DNA of 64,000 bases from Branchiostoma belcheri (taxonomy: Eukaryota > Chordata > Leptocardii > Amphioxiformes > Branchiostomatidae), in assembly GCF_001625305.1 (NCBI RefSeq), contig NW_017804020.1:5332989-5396988 (forward strand), given 5' to 3'. Shown piece after piece: positions 46,401-56,990 of the stretch (position 1 is the stretch's first letter; each line of letters begins with the position of its first letter). The notes below the pieces were generated by a model. It saw only the letters and a program-made list of their open reading frames with translations, made no database searches and was not told the DNA's origin. The position numbers and the translations under genes were made by a program.

Positions 46401-48400
46401 ATGTCTGACACCAGTGTTCGTGTCCAGTCTATTGGCGATGAGCTGGTGAGGTTTCAGTTAACCGGGCAGCTTGCTGCAGCTACGCTGGAGAGTGCCCTGA
46501 ATCTCCCACCCTTACAGAATGGTAAACTATAATGTTTCTTATGTTACTTACTGCTAAACCATTGCTACACCCTTGTGCTAAATCTGCAGGTGTGTTTGTT
46601 GCCATGGCAATGGCCATTTGAAATGGTAAAATCAATGCTTTTGGAGATAGCAAAAATGTCCTGTTAATTTTTGCATGTTTTGTATATTTTGTGTGTTAAG
46701 CTTTATATTAAGTTTTGTAAGTTAAGTGTGTTTATTTGCAGAGACAGTACGGCCAGGACAAGTGCTGTCCCTGACAGTGGTGGATCCTCGTCTCAACATG
46801 CCCAGCAAGAGAACCAAAGTCACTCCACTCACACAGGAAGGTCAGTTCACTCTCTAGAAAACACAAAAAAATCACTCCATGTGCAAAGAACTGTATGTGT
46901 GTTGGTTCTGTCATGTTGTAAATGGTTGTAACCATGACTTTCCAGAAGTTTTTAAGTGAGCTGTTTACTGAGTGTAGCTTTCCCTTGGTCAATACTACAT
47001 GACTAGTACACGTGTATGTTTCTGAGTCTGGTAGGATTGTGTTTTTTCTAGCTGACCCTATAGAGCTTTGGAATGCCATGTGTGATTATATTTACTCCAG
47101 CTGACCCAGCAGAGTTGAAGTGTGACACAGGACTGTGGGATGCAGAGAGGAGAAAAACGTTACAAACACCATCAGGACAGGACAGCAGGAGGTAACAACA
47201 TCAGCTCCTCTGGGATAAACTCTTTTTAATCGAAAGCAAAATGTTGTTAAGGTAGGAATGTTTTCTACATTAAGCTTTTACTTAGTTTAGATAGCAGTGT
47301 TATGCATTAGTGTCATGAAATGGTATATTGAGCACAGAAATTTCTTTTTTTTTTGTCCCGTAAAGGCACTGTCTTTCTGTCATGGAAGGTGCACACACTG
47401 AAACTTTTCTGCCAATGCCACAGCTTTTCATGAAAAATTACAAGGGAATTTTATAGAGCACAATTTGAATGCCCCAGTCCATTTTGCTGACCAAACCTGT
47501 CCATTTTGTTGACCAAACCTGTCCATTTTGCTGACCAAACCTGTCCATTTTGTTGACCAGACCTGTCCATTTTGCTGACCAGACCTGTCCATTTTGCTGA
47601 CCAGACCTGTCCATTTTGCTGACCAAACCTGTCCATTTTGCTTGTCAAACGTGTTGCTGACCAAATCTGTCCATTTTGCTGACCTGACCTGTCCATTTCT
47701 AGTATTGAGAAGAGAGATGTTGCTGGAGATGATGGACCTGTTACCGGGGACAACAGATGTGTTCCCATTCTACTGGTGCATCAGCAGGGGCGCACGGCTG
47801 CCTCTGCCTTAGGGACTGGCTGGGACGTGATTGTGCCTGCAGGCTGGGCCATGGCCTTCTGGCTGGGCTTCCTGTACAGGGGGGCCCGGGCAGGGGGGCT
47901 GAGGTACATATTGATAGGGGTCTTAGAATTATGGGGCTATGTATTCATAGGGTGGGGGTGGGGTCTTAGTTGTAGGGGAACTGTGTACGAGGGTTTTCGA
48001 TTTTAATCAAGCTTTGTTTGGATTTTACATTTTTAGGGGAGCTACATGCATAGGATGGTCTTAGATGTTAGGCCAGTTGTGTAGGAGTGTTCAAAATTTC
48101 TGTGTGTGTTTGTGGGGGTGGGGTGGGGGGTGTCTTTGTGGGATCTTGAAAGCCTTGTTGGGGGATCAGTTCCAACATTTCCACCCTCCATGCCTCCCAC
48201 CAGCTGATGAAAGTTGTTGTTTCTCCATTTTCCAGAGAAATGAGGCGACTGCACCTGGAAACTGGCCAGCTGTTTTTTCCCGACGACTTTCCAGATACAG
48301 AGGCATACCGGACATTCCACCAGGAACAGGCAGCTCAGCTAAGGGAACAACATGACAGGTTAGACATAGCTCTGGTAGTCTCTCTCTTTCTCTCTTTCTT

Positions 48401-48460
<60 letters not shown>

Positions 48461-50485
48461 TCCTCCTTTCATTTTTTTTGCTCTCCCTCCTCCCCACTCT
48501 CTGCTTTACACTAGGCAATAACTACACATAAAATATGACCAATCATGACAAAGCTAAATAACAAATGTGCAGTTAAGATCTGTGGGACTGTTTAGTTAAA
48601 AATCTCTGGGAATGTAGTACAAACAATAGGCAAGGGAAAGTACTGATGTCAATCTGTATCGGTATAGCCGGTATAACCACCCTTTGGTGTAACACACCAG
48701 CTTTGCAGGCATGCAGAATTGCAGCAGCTAGCTATATTACACCAAACGACTTGTTTCACTCAATCTTTGCACATTTAATTGTAGGAGTTATTTAAAGCTT
48801 GTTCAATGACTTATTCCAGAGACTAGATTACAATGGAACTTGTGTGTGTGCAGAATGAATGTACAAGTATGGATAGTCTGACAGGTGCAACATTAGATAC
48901 ACATGAATGATCATCAACAACGCTACCCGCATCCAATCAATACTGCCCCTCTGACCTTCCCTGATCCCAATTTCCCACCCCATTGCCTCAGACAAGCCAA
49001 CATTTTCCCTCCTGGCTTTAAGAGTGAGATGAATGGAACAGGCAAAATACATTAGCCTGGGTACCATCCGGATTTTCGCTACGCAACGCTTGAAAAAAAT
49101 CACAATTTTTCGAGCGTTGCGTAGCAAAAATCCGGATGGTACCCAGGCTAAAAATACATAGCAACATCTGCAAAATATCTAAACACCTAGTACAGCTCAA
49201 GGTTTGCTTGTTATTTCAGTGCAGGCTGCTCATAACAAATGTTTTGTAGACATATATTATTTTTCTACCACCCACATGTGCATGATAAGGGTTAAAACAC
49301 AAGCTACACAGTCTGTTCTTTACATGGTTACAGCACCAGCAATGATGGCTTCTTAGGGCAATCCCCCCCTGTCCTACTAAAAAAAAGGCTGATATCATCT
49401 GGAAGTGATTGAAAGTGTCAGTTTGTGTAGAGGGGCTGTTTAAGGGTATTCGTTCAATAGTCCCTAAATGAAATGCATGTTTTTTGATCATCGACAAACT
49501 ATGTTGGATCCCCTGAGGATACCCTTAAGTGATGAGGTCAAAAGTCAATAAGTAGCTCGTAACCAGTCCATACATCAACAGTATGGCAGCAGGTGGACAG
49601 TTATGGTGATAGGAATGTGCAGTAAAATGCATGGTCAACACAGGCATTATGGTGTCATGTATGTATATTAAAATACAGCACATAAAGGCACTCTGCTAAA
49701 CAACACCAGCACTAATTTGAATCCTACCAACGGCACATCCCAACAGGCTTTTTATTGATGTAAGATGCAGTGCGGCTAATGCAACAGCAAAATGAACCAG
49801 GAATTGGAATATAAATTTTACAAAATGTACAGCCTATGCTTAACACAAAGATCTTGCCCTGATCTTACTCCATTATAGGTACCCACCAGGGAAAAGGCCC
49901 AACTTTGTCAAACTGGGAACTGCTGCCCCTTTCCACTGCCCCTGGGACCGGCTGATGGAAGGGTGGACACAGGTTGCAGGGACCTCCTCCCCAGGGCAGC
50001 CCCAGGGTCTCTGCGTTGTCAGGGACAGCAGGATTCGCCAGCAGCTGTCCCAGCTTTGTAGTCATGGCAACCATCCTGACCTGCATCTCATCACCCCGCT
50101 GCTGGCCCCTGTTCTCACCAACCTGGTGGCAGTACAGCTGAGAATGGTGTCCCGGGGAACACCAGTTGCCATGGCAATGATCTGTGCCCCCACAGAGGAG
50201 GATGTATCAGGGTGTGTGTCGTGTGACCCCGTGGAACCGACACACACGGAGGGGACGATAAGCCATGACTGTGACGTTGTCAGACATTGTTCCAGGTTAA
50301 CGATGGGGTATGTTACAGCAGGAGCCAACAGTCTGTCAGTAGGGCAGGGTGTGGGGACCGGCCTGTGTGTGGTGCAGGGTCTGCTGGCTGCTCTACAGGT
50401 GCAGCAACACCGGCAGCCTCCTGTGGTGCTGGTGCGCAATCCTAACTCTGCACAGTACCGATTTGCACACATAACTGTCCTGTAA
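43434..50485 (+). CDS. POP1: Ribonuclease P/MRP subunit POP1
   Basis: Largest protein of RNase P and RNase MRP, needed for tRNA 5' processing and rRNA maturation in the nucleolus; it binds the catalytic RNA. Fourteen coding exons in consistent phase, 733 aa: 43434-43487, 44005-44161, 44341-44525, 44753-44922, 45294-45378, 45521-45608, 45727-45849, 46069-46166, 46401-46521, 46742-46840, 47101-47191, 47703-47903, 48236-48358, 49879-50485. The N-terminal POP1 domain has [20 protein letters not shown] and [12 protein letters not shown], the family's RNA-binding signature. Next comes [10 protein letters not shown], then [16 protein letters not shown]. The POPLD domain (about 430-490) has [28 protein letters not shown] and YRGARAGGL. 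The C-terminal exon begins [14 protein letters not shown] and ends [10 protein letters not shown], as in the human protein. It is shorter than human POP1 (about 1024 aa), mainly in the linker regions. Several introns hold minisatellites abutting splice sites. Confidence 0.95.
44930..45171. repeat. 35-bp minisatellite at POP1 exon 4 donor
   Basis: Seven copies of a 35-bp unit (cacctgtagtctgcaggtgt then gtagtgtacatagtt). The first copy starts about 8 bp after the exon 4 donor at 44923; caacag|gtgtgt itself resembles the ctgcag gtgtgt inside each unit. Each unit thus carries a donor-like gtgtgt context. Confidence 0.9.
47474..47702. repeat. 22-bp minisatellite running into POP1 exon 12 acceptor
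   Basis: About ten copies of ccattttgctgaccaaacct plus gt, with some t/c variants. The final copy ends gtccatttctag, which is the acceptor and pyrimidine tract of exon 12 (start 47703). It produces Gln/Asn/Trp-rich spurious frames on the minus strand. Confidence 0.9.
48379..48456. repeat. (CT)n microsatellite in POP1 intron 13
   Basis: Long ctctct run with scattered ttt interruptions, about 20 bp after the exon 13 donor at 48359. Confidence 0.95.
49053..49150. mobile_element. Hairpin element with 9-bp target duplication
   Basis: 98 bp, almost a single palindrome: TAGCCTGGGTACCATCCGGA opens it and the reverse complement closes it, with two or so mismatches in the arms. It is flanked by identical 9-mers AAAATACAT (49044-49052 and 49151-49159). 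No coding capacity. It lies in POP1 intron 13. Confidence 0.85.
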
Positions 50486-50509
50486 ATGTAATACAGTAAG
50501 GCTCAATGG

Positions 50510-50515
50510 AATAAA
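50510..50515 (+). terminator. Poly(A) signal of POP1
   Basis: AATAAA 25 nt after the POP1 stop codon, followed by a tgtgtg-rich stretch near 50555. Confidence 0.75.
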
Positions 50516-50614
50516 GGAGAAAATTCATTGTGTAGTGATGGGATCCTTTATACTGTTGTGTGTGTGTGCAAGTCAGCTGATAACAACCCAAACCCTCTTA
50601 CTTTTACATTACTG

Positions 50615-50872
50615 CTGCACAGTGGGTCTGTATAATAACCACCCAGTGTTATATTACTGCTGCACAGCGAGTCTGTATAATAACCACCCAGTGTTATATT
50701 ACTGCTGCACAGCGAGTCTGTATAATAACCACCCAGTGTTATATTACTGCTGCACAGCGAGTCTGTATAATAACCACCCAGTGTTATATTACTGCTGCAC
50801 AGTGAGTCTGTATAATAACCACCCAGTGTTATATTACTGCTGCACAGCGAGTCAGTATAATAACCACCCCTG
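50615..50872. repeat. 45-bp minisatellite downstream of POP1
   Basis: Nearly six copies of a 45-bp unit (gtataataaccacccagtgt, tatattactgctgcacagcg, agtct). Because 45 is a multiple of three, it keeps open a frame of 15-residue repeats that should not be taken as a gene. Confidence 0.92.
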
Positions 50873-52029
50873 CAGACAGCATATGGTGACTGGGAAGCTC
50901 AGGTGAAAATTTATTGCACAGCAATCCATCCGGTGACACCATTAAATGAGGCAGATCATAACTACATCATTTGCGGAATAACAATTGTGCACAATAGAAT
51001 TTTCCGTCCTCGGTTACATTGATTACAGTCTACTCCCTCAGGGGGAGTACCAGGGATGAGTAATAGCGCCAGTACCGGTAGTATCAATTGCGTTCGACTG
51101 GGAACAGTTTAGGGCAGCAGAGCTTATGCAAGATGGGAGATAACAGTACGGACTACACCATCACTAACAGCAAACCTTTGGATCTGTGTATTACAGTTAT
51201 TTGTTTTAACAAATATTATTTGTAGGGAACATTACAGTTGATACCCAGGAAAGCACCAGATATATACATGTATATATTTTTTTGAGAAATACTTCTATAT
51301 ATTAATACACTTATATATTGGTAACCGGGTACAATACCCTGAGTCATTTACAATACCGTAGATCTGACATCGGCTGTATCATGTCAGTAACTATAATTTT
51401 GTGCATGTAGTGCTCCGTTTATATTAAGAGTGTTTTCAGCACCTGCACGGTGTACAGTCTTCGTGTTTACATCAGAACGTTCTTCCCGCATATATCTGGC
51501 CCATTCTTACTCTTGTCACGTCCAGCCGGCTGCAGCATTCTCCGCACGTCCGTGATGGATGAGGCGAACAGGACGCTCCGTACAGCGGAACCCATCATAC
51601 AGTGTAATGAGGGACGCTGTCTCCTGGCGTGACACTAAATCATCAGGACAGGTCAGCGGAACGCACAAGGAATAAAGATGAAGCTGCCGTAGTTGAATAG
51701 TATACTAGTATCAGAGAATCACACCCATCTGTGGCGCTTGTTTTAATGGAAGTTTGTCACACGATACTGCCATTCATAATTTGCTTCTATTAAGTTATGT
51801 TGAAATAATCGGAAGGTATCACTACATCCACAGTCATTACGGCACATATTGATCACACTAGTCTGACGACTGCTGTTCCCCAGTAGCTAATCCTACAGGC
51901 TAAACAGAGCGGCTCCCTGGAGCTCTTATTGATTTTTCCAATCTTTTACACATTTACAGAGATTGATCTCGGAGCCAAAGTGTCGACATGTACTCGTTCC
52001 GGAAGCTGCAAACGGCCGATTACACAGTT
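50873..52029. other. Intergenic stretch
   Basis: No gene recognised. Two short AT-rich patches near 51260-51320. No poly(A) signal or promoter assigned. Confidence 0.4.
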
Positions 52030-52235
52030 AGGGTCGTAGTGCATACTACACATAATTCATGTGGCGCTATTACAGGGTCCTACTTCTACTACACATAATC
52101 CATGTAACGTCGTTACAGGGTCCTACTACATACACTTCATGTAACATTGTTACAGGGTCCTACTACACATACTTCATCTAACATTGTTACAAGGTCTTAC
52201 TGCGTTACACCGCTGCAGGGTCCTACTTCGGGTCT
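52030..52235. repeat. Degenerate ~43-bp tandem repeat
   Basis: Four to five imperfect copies built on tactacacataatccatgta, then acattgttacagggtcc. It lies distal to the Kv4-like gene, possibly within or beyond its 3' UTR. Confidence 0.65.
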
Positions 52236-52544
52236 TGTTACGGGATGTTGTCAATTGTAGGGTTAATTAGGCTCTAAATTGCACAATGTATTTGTATGTG
52301 TTGATAGGACCTTATAGCGGTGTAATCGATCTTTTGCAACTTCCGGATCTGTCAGACAAGAGTTAATCATCTGCGTTTCTTGTACAGTCATAGACATTTA
52401 CTATGCTTTGCAGGTAAGATATGAAGGTATATCTTGTACAGGATACAAAATTTACATATGGACTTTAATTATAATCTACTTTCAGTATAATGTGAGGTAA
52501 TTTACACCGGAGATGAGATACGTGTATTTGATTAATGCTATGTC

Positions 52545-52770
52545 GAACTATGTACACTAGAGCTGAACACTGCATGGAGGTATGCTAAGCTACAGATACA
52601 GTCATGAACACTAGAGCTCAGCTAAACTACAGTTACAGTCACGAACACTATAGCTATTGATAAGATAAACTACTAGTACACTTGGAACACTATTTAGAGC
52701 TAAGCTGAACTACAAATACAGCCAGGAACACCAGAGCTATGCTGAGCTATAGATTCAGTCATGAATTTCT
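52545..52770. repeat. Degenerate ~42-bp tandem repeat
   Basis: About five imperfect copies of gaacactagagctaagctaaa, then ctacagatacagtcat. Lies between the previous array and the stop-codon minisatellite of the Kv4-like gene. Confidence 0.65.
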
Positions 52771-52774
52771 ATCA

Positions 52775-53070
52775 TGAAGTTAGGTGCCAGTGGTATGCCA
52801 GCGGTCGCTGTGTTTTACTGTGCCCTTTTGGTGGCTAGATCCTGTACCCAGTGGTCGATGCGTTTTACTGTGCCTGTTTGGCGGCGAGATCCTGTACCCA
52901 TTCCATGGTCGATGTGTTTCCTGTGTCCTTTTGACCGGCGAGGTTCGGTGCCAGTGGTCGATGTGTTTTGTTTACTGTGTCTTTTAGTCGGCGAGATTCG
53001 ATGCCCAGTGGTCGATGTACTTTTACTGTGCTTTTTTGACAGCGAGGTCCGGAGCCCAGTTGTCCATGTA
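52775..53070 (-). repeat. ~53-bp minisatellite spanning the Kv4-like stop codon
   Basis: Read on the minus strand, the last 15 or so codons plus stop of the channel gene (tacatggacaactgggctcc ... gcacagtaaaa) form the first unit. It is followed by about five imperfect copies beginning acatcgaccactgggca and ending cacagtaaaac. The copies have 49-56 bp and several keep the TAA. The terminal coding sequence and the start of the 3' UTR are thus one tandem array. Confidence 0.85.
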
Positions 53071-54459
53071 CCCCATGTGACAGTTGTTTTCCGTGACTTG
53101 ACTTTCCGTGGTGGTCTCCAGACAGTGCATGAGGTGGTCCCGCTGCAGCAGGAACTCTCGTTCCTCGTAGGTGGGTCTCGTGCCCCGGACCAGGTGCCGT
53201 CCCTTGTCCCCGCCCTTCTTGGACTGGATGACGTTGGTGAAGTTGGAGACGATGACGGTGAGCGGCAGGGTGAGCAGGATGACGCTCGTGATGGAGCAGA
53301 ACGCCGTCACCAGCTTCCCGGGGATCGTGCGCGGAGTCATGTCCCCGTACCCCAGCGTCGTCATGGTAACGATGATGTACCAGAAGCCTTCCGGGATGCT
53401 GGAGAAGTAGGAGTTGGGGTGGTTCCGCTCGGCGTAGAACACCATGGTGGCGAAGATGATGACGGCCATGCTCAGGGCGAATAGAAGAAAGCCCAGGTCC
53501 CGGGCACAGCCCTTCAGGGTGTCGCCCAGCAACCTCAGTCCTGGGGAGGAGCGGGACAGTTTGAAGATGCGGAAGACGCGGAAGACTCGCAGCGTGACGA
53601 ACAGCCCATTCACGCTGTTGTTGGCCGGAATGCACAGTCCGACGTAGAAGGGCAGGATGGAGACGATGTCGATGACGCTCATCGCGCTTTTCACGAACAT
53701 GCCTCTCTCTGGCGCCGCGAACAGGCGGATCAGGTACTCCGCCGTGAAGATGACAACACAAGCCGTCTCCAGACAGGAGAATGACAGCGCGTAACGAATG
53801 CCGCACGGGATCTGTTCCTTCATCTTGGGCGGAAAAGGCGCGCAGTTCAGCGTCTCCACGACGTTGGCGAAGACGGAGACGGCGATGAAGAAGCCGGTGA
53901 CGTAGAAGAACACGAGTCCCAGCGTGGTCTCGTCAGGGTTCTCCACGATACGCCAGATTTTCTCCCGGAATGTCACGGGTTCCGGCGGCACCTGTGCTTC
54001 TTTGGCGGCCGCGCTGACAGACGCTTCATGGGCCTCCTTCTTGTCGATATATGCCTCCCTACAGCATGGCCCGATAGCATCCGCATCGTTCGGAATCCCG
54101 AAAAAGTGCAGCTCTTCGTCATACGCGGACACACTCTCGCTCTCGGGGTAATGCAGTCTCCCGGTGCGGTAGAAACTGAGGATGTACCGGAAGAGGTCGG
54201 GATCCCTATCGAAAAAGTACTCTCTTTTGCCATCATCGAAGAAATAGTCTTTTTCGTCACTGCCGAGCAGAGTGTCTGGGTACCTCTCCAGTAGGTGCCG
54301 CCATATCTCAAACCGGGTTCCTCCCACGTTCAGGGCGAGACGTTCTGTTCCTGCCCGCCGCTTTTTCAGCGGGAGGGGTGGAACATAAACTGGCTGGCAG
54401 GCCGCGGTGTAGAGTACAACACTTCCCGCACACCTGGCCATGCCGGAACACCTGTCCAT
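53023..54459 (-). CDS. Intronless Shal/Kv4-like voltage-gated K+ channel
   Basis: Single frame of 478 aa encoding a six-helix K+ channel subunit of the plasma membrane. The T1 tetramerisation domain is at about 41-138 (LALNVGGTRFEIWR, ERYPDTLLGS, EYFFDRDPDLFRYILSFYRTG). S1 lies at about 181-200. S4 (about 289-303) is TLRVFRVFRIFKLSR with regularly spaced Arg/Lys, as in Kv4. The pore is TMTTLGYGDM (366-374). The extreme N-terminus from Met7 (MARCAGSVVLYTAA) resembles the hydrophobic Kv4 N-terminus, so Met7 may be the true start. Two family features are altered. In the T1 zinc motif HX5C...CC, the first Cys is Ser (H103, S109, C132, C133). The S6 hinge PVP is PLT (399-401). The C-terminus is short, and its last codons form a unit of a minisatellite. 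Absence of introns suggests a retrocopy or retro-expanded paralogue. Confidence 0.9.
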   Translation of the reverse strand: MDRCSGMARCAGSVVLYTAACQPVYVPPLPLKKRRAGTERLALNVGGTRFEIWRHLLERYPDTLLGSDEKDYFFDDGKREYFFDRDPDLFRYILSFYRTGRLHYPESESVSAYDEELHFFGIPNDADAIGPCCREAYIDKKEAHEASVSAAAKEAQVPPEPVTFREKIWRIVENPDETTLGLVFFYVTGFFIAVSVFANVVETLNCAPFPPKMKEQIPCGIRYALSFSCLETACVVIFTAEYLIRLFAAPERGMFVKSAMSVIDIVSILPFYVGLCIPANNSVNGLFVTLRVFRVFRIFKLSRSSPGLRLLGDTLKGCARDLGFLLFALSMAVIIFATMVFYAERNHPNSYFSSIPEGFWYIIVTMTTLGYGDMTPRTIPGKLVTAFCSITSVILLTLPLTVIVSNFTNVIQSKKGGDKGRHLVRGTRPTYEEREFLLQRDHLMHCLETTTESQVTENNCHMGYMDNWAPDLAVKKAQ

Positions 54460-55285
54460 CTTTAAACCGTCTTACAGGGTACCACAGTACCAGCACACCT
54501 GTTCACCCCTACCTGCCGGCTTGTCCATGTTCACACCTCACCATGTTCACACGTCTTTTACACACCTTTCACGTGAATCCCTCCATCATCACAGGTACAG
54601 CGGTGGTCAAACGATGCACAGGTCCGCCCCCACAGGATCCCCACAAGTCCGTTACACAAATCCGTTGCACAATCCGTCACGATATGATTTCGTTCTACTG
54701 TGTGCTCTCTATGAACAATGATCAGTGGACTATGAAGGCTGGATCAGTAGAAGACGCTTCCAGCGACTACTATCACTGCAATGGGAGCATGTTGCATTAT
54801 CTTGCAACAAAGAGAGCATGCGCACTTGTTAACTCGACCCGACAGGTCCTTTCAATCTTATTATATCTTCGGTGTACGGCGCTTTGATCTTCACCTCTGC
54901 CTTCCCGTACTCCCTAAGTCTCGCGATTCCTGGCTTACCGTACTGACTGCGGGGCTAGCGTCAGGTGATGAACCTCAGGACCAGCGCTTCGGTTCCGCCC
55001 GCACGGCTAGAGAGACTCGGTGCCGAACGCTCCCCAGGTACAAGATGTAGGTCCGGCCCTACATACGTAATGATTCCATTGAAACTGTGGCAGGAATGAC
55101 GTTAGCAATGATGAACGAGGCTGTCAGATCAATGGCTGCGGTCGGGAGCCGGGCTCTAACTTGTACATATCCGCACGGCTCTGCGGCAGGACTGATAATA
55201 GCCGACATGCATTATTAATGACCATAACGCCGTGCGCGCACAGGTAACCACTGCGTCCGAACATAAACCACCAGTGCGGCGGGCA
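54460..55285. other. Upstream region of Kv4-like gene
   Basis: No gene recognised. Presumably holds the channel's promoter and 5' UTR. Repeated cacacct and cctgttcac phrases near 54490-54570 are too loose to call. Confidence 0.35.
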
Positions 55286-55287
55286 AC

Positions 55288-55655
55288 GCACCAATGACTG
55301 ATCGATAAAGGACACGGTCCAAAAATGGATAATAAGTACAGGAAACAACTAATGGGTAATCGATATCAGAAATAGCCCCGAAATTTATGATAAAGTCAGT
55401 TTCCAATGGTTGATCGATTCAGGAAACTCGGATAATACCTCAGCCTCCGATAAATGATCAATGAAGGAAACAGACCCCAAATTGATCAATGCAGGAAATT
55501 ATTAGCTTTATCTTCTTTTTGCTCATTGTAGAAATTCAGCCCCACTGGCTAATCAATACAAGAAACCGAACCTACAATTACTGATCGATACAGGAAATTG
55601 AGCCTTCAATGACTGGTCGATACAGGGACCCGACTTTCTATTGTCCGATCCATAC
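55288..55655. repeat. Dispersed-tandem GATCGATACAGGAAA repeats
   Basis: About ten degenerate copies, 30-36 bp apart, of a core close to tgatcgatacaggaaa, with variants such as taatcgatatcagaaa, tgatcaatgaaggaaa and taatcaatacaagaaa. The spacing is fairly regular, so this is an old tandem array or a clustered binding-site array. No coding potential. Confidence 0.7.
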
Positions 55656-56891
55656 AAAACTGAGTCTGCGATGGGGAAGCGATGGCAAGGCTCCACATGG
55701 AAACAGATGTGAAATATATCTTTATTGACCTTTATCCTACCACAGACATTTCCCTAGGGCATGCTGTTGATCACCTCTCACAGTGCCTGTGGCACATCAA
55801 CCAGCACCTCGCTGTAATAAACGGTCCGGACTACACACTGGGCCTGTAGCTTCTTACCACAACCACACGACATCATTCTGCCGCAACAAGCCTCACCGGA
55901 CCAACTGTGCGTTAATACTAAAGCCTCAGGAGACATTAATGCATTACTGATAAGGCTGCGGTGTTATCTCGATGCGGTGCATTCGGCTTGACGGTACCCC
56001 CGTCAGCAGCTCAGTCTAACATGCGTCAGTTGTTAAAACAGGCTCACCTTGAATTAAATCCGGGGTTACGGTTTGTAGTGGGATGAGATATCCTCGGCCT
56101 CCCAACGTATTTCTATCTATTAGTAATAATACTTTCCTTGCCTTGCCTTGTCTCGCCATTTGATTTTATCGGAAAGATTCTATTGGCAAGTGATCGTAAA
56201 TTTTAGAAAGCAAAATTTAACGCCCATCGAAAGCGGCAGCATACTTACATACATGGCCAGTAGTTTGCGTTTCCGAAGAACCATCGAATACCCAAGCGTC
56301 CCGGCCACCATTTGTTTTCCTATGCGCTCTAAATTCATTCATAAGTTGTACTGTTGTTTGTCCCGCAACACTGACACTGCTGGTTGTTGGCATGGTCGTC
56401 TTAAAAACACACTAACGTCTATATATGATATGGATATATAGCTATTAACACAAACTAACAAACAGTATATGATCTACGCTACATGTATCTTCATCGCGCC
56501 TTGACCTGAGTATTATTGAAACACACGTTCTCTTATGCGCTCAGGGAGCAACTTTATACGAGACATGATCAATATATACTGCATCAGTATGGAATAGTGA
56601 AAGCCAAGTAGAGAGTCTTGCGCTTTTGCTAGAAAGCCGGTCGACCTTCAGTCGGTCAACCGGCCGTCAATTTTGCACCATAGGAGAAGCGTCAGCGATA
56701 ACTAACGTAAAGGGGCATCATGTACTCGTAACATTTTGCGCCAAAATTTGAAAAAAAAATCTTAATGTGATTGCCATTTACTTCCACTTTCCAAATATTT
56801 GCGCTATCATTTCACATTTCTGCCATTTATGGTTGGCAATAAAACAGCCCACATGAGGCTCACTCATTTTGTGGCACCACCACAAAATACC
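55656..56891. other. Intergenic stretch
   Basis: No gene recognised. Contains a small gccttgccttgtc run near 56138 and short AT-rich patches. No RNA gene seen. Confidence 0.4.
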
Positions 56892-56990
56892 TAGCCTGAG
56901 TGTCAGCCTTGTTAGCTTTCGTCCGCTACCCAAGGTCCGCTCCCCGCCTTGGGTAGCGGACGAAAGCTAACAAGGCTGACACTCAGGCTA
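56892..56990. mobile_element. Perfect 44-bp-arm hairpin with 9-bp target duplication
   Basis: 99 bp: left arm 56892-56935 (starts TAGCCTGAGTGTCAGCC), 11-nt loop, right arm 56947-56990 an exact reverse complement. It is flanked by identical 9-mers CAAAATACC at 56883-56891 and 56991-56999. The left arm contains the 14-mer CAGCCTTGTTAGCT found as the loop of the hairpin at 29793. Perfect arms and intact duplication suggest a recent insertion. Confidence 0.9.

Noticed and set aside
47045-47075. Extra POP1 exon before exon 11 (tctag followed by ctgacccta)
   Set aside because: Resembles the true exon 11 start (ctgacccagcagag) but has no plausible donor; more likely another border duplication than a used exon.
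47428-47768. Gln/Asn/Trp repeat protein on the minus strand
   Set aside because: Translation of the 22-bp minisatellite in POP1 intron 11; no start context or splice logic.
52865-53806. 313-aa His/Arg-rich frame antisense-frame to the Kv4-like gene
   Set aside because: Out-of-frame shadow of a GC-rich channel coding region.
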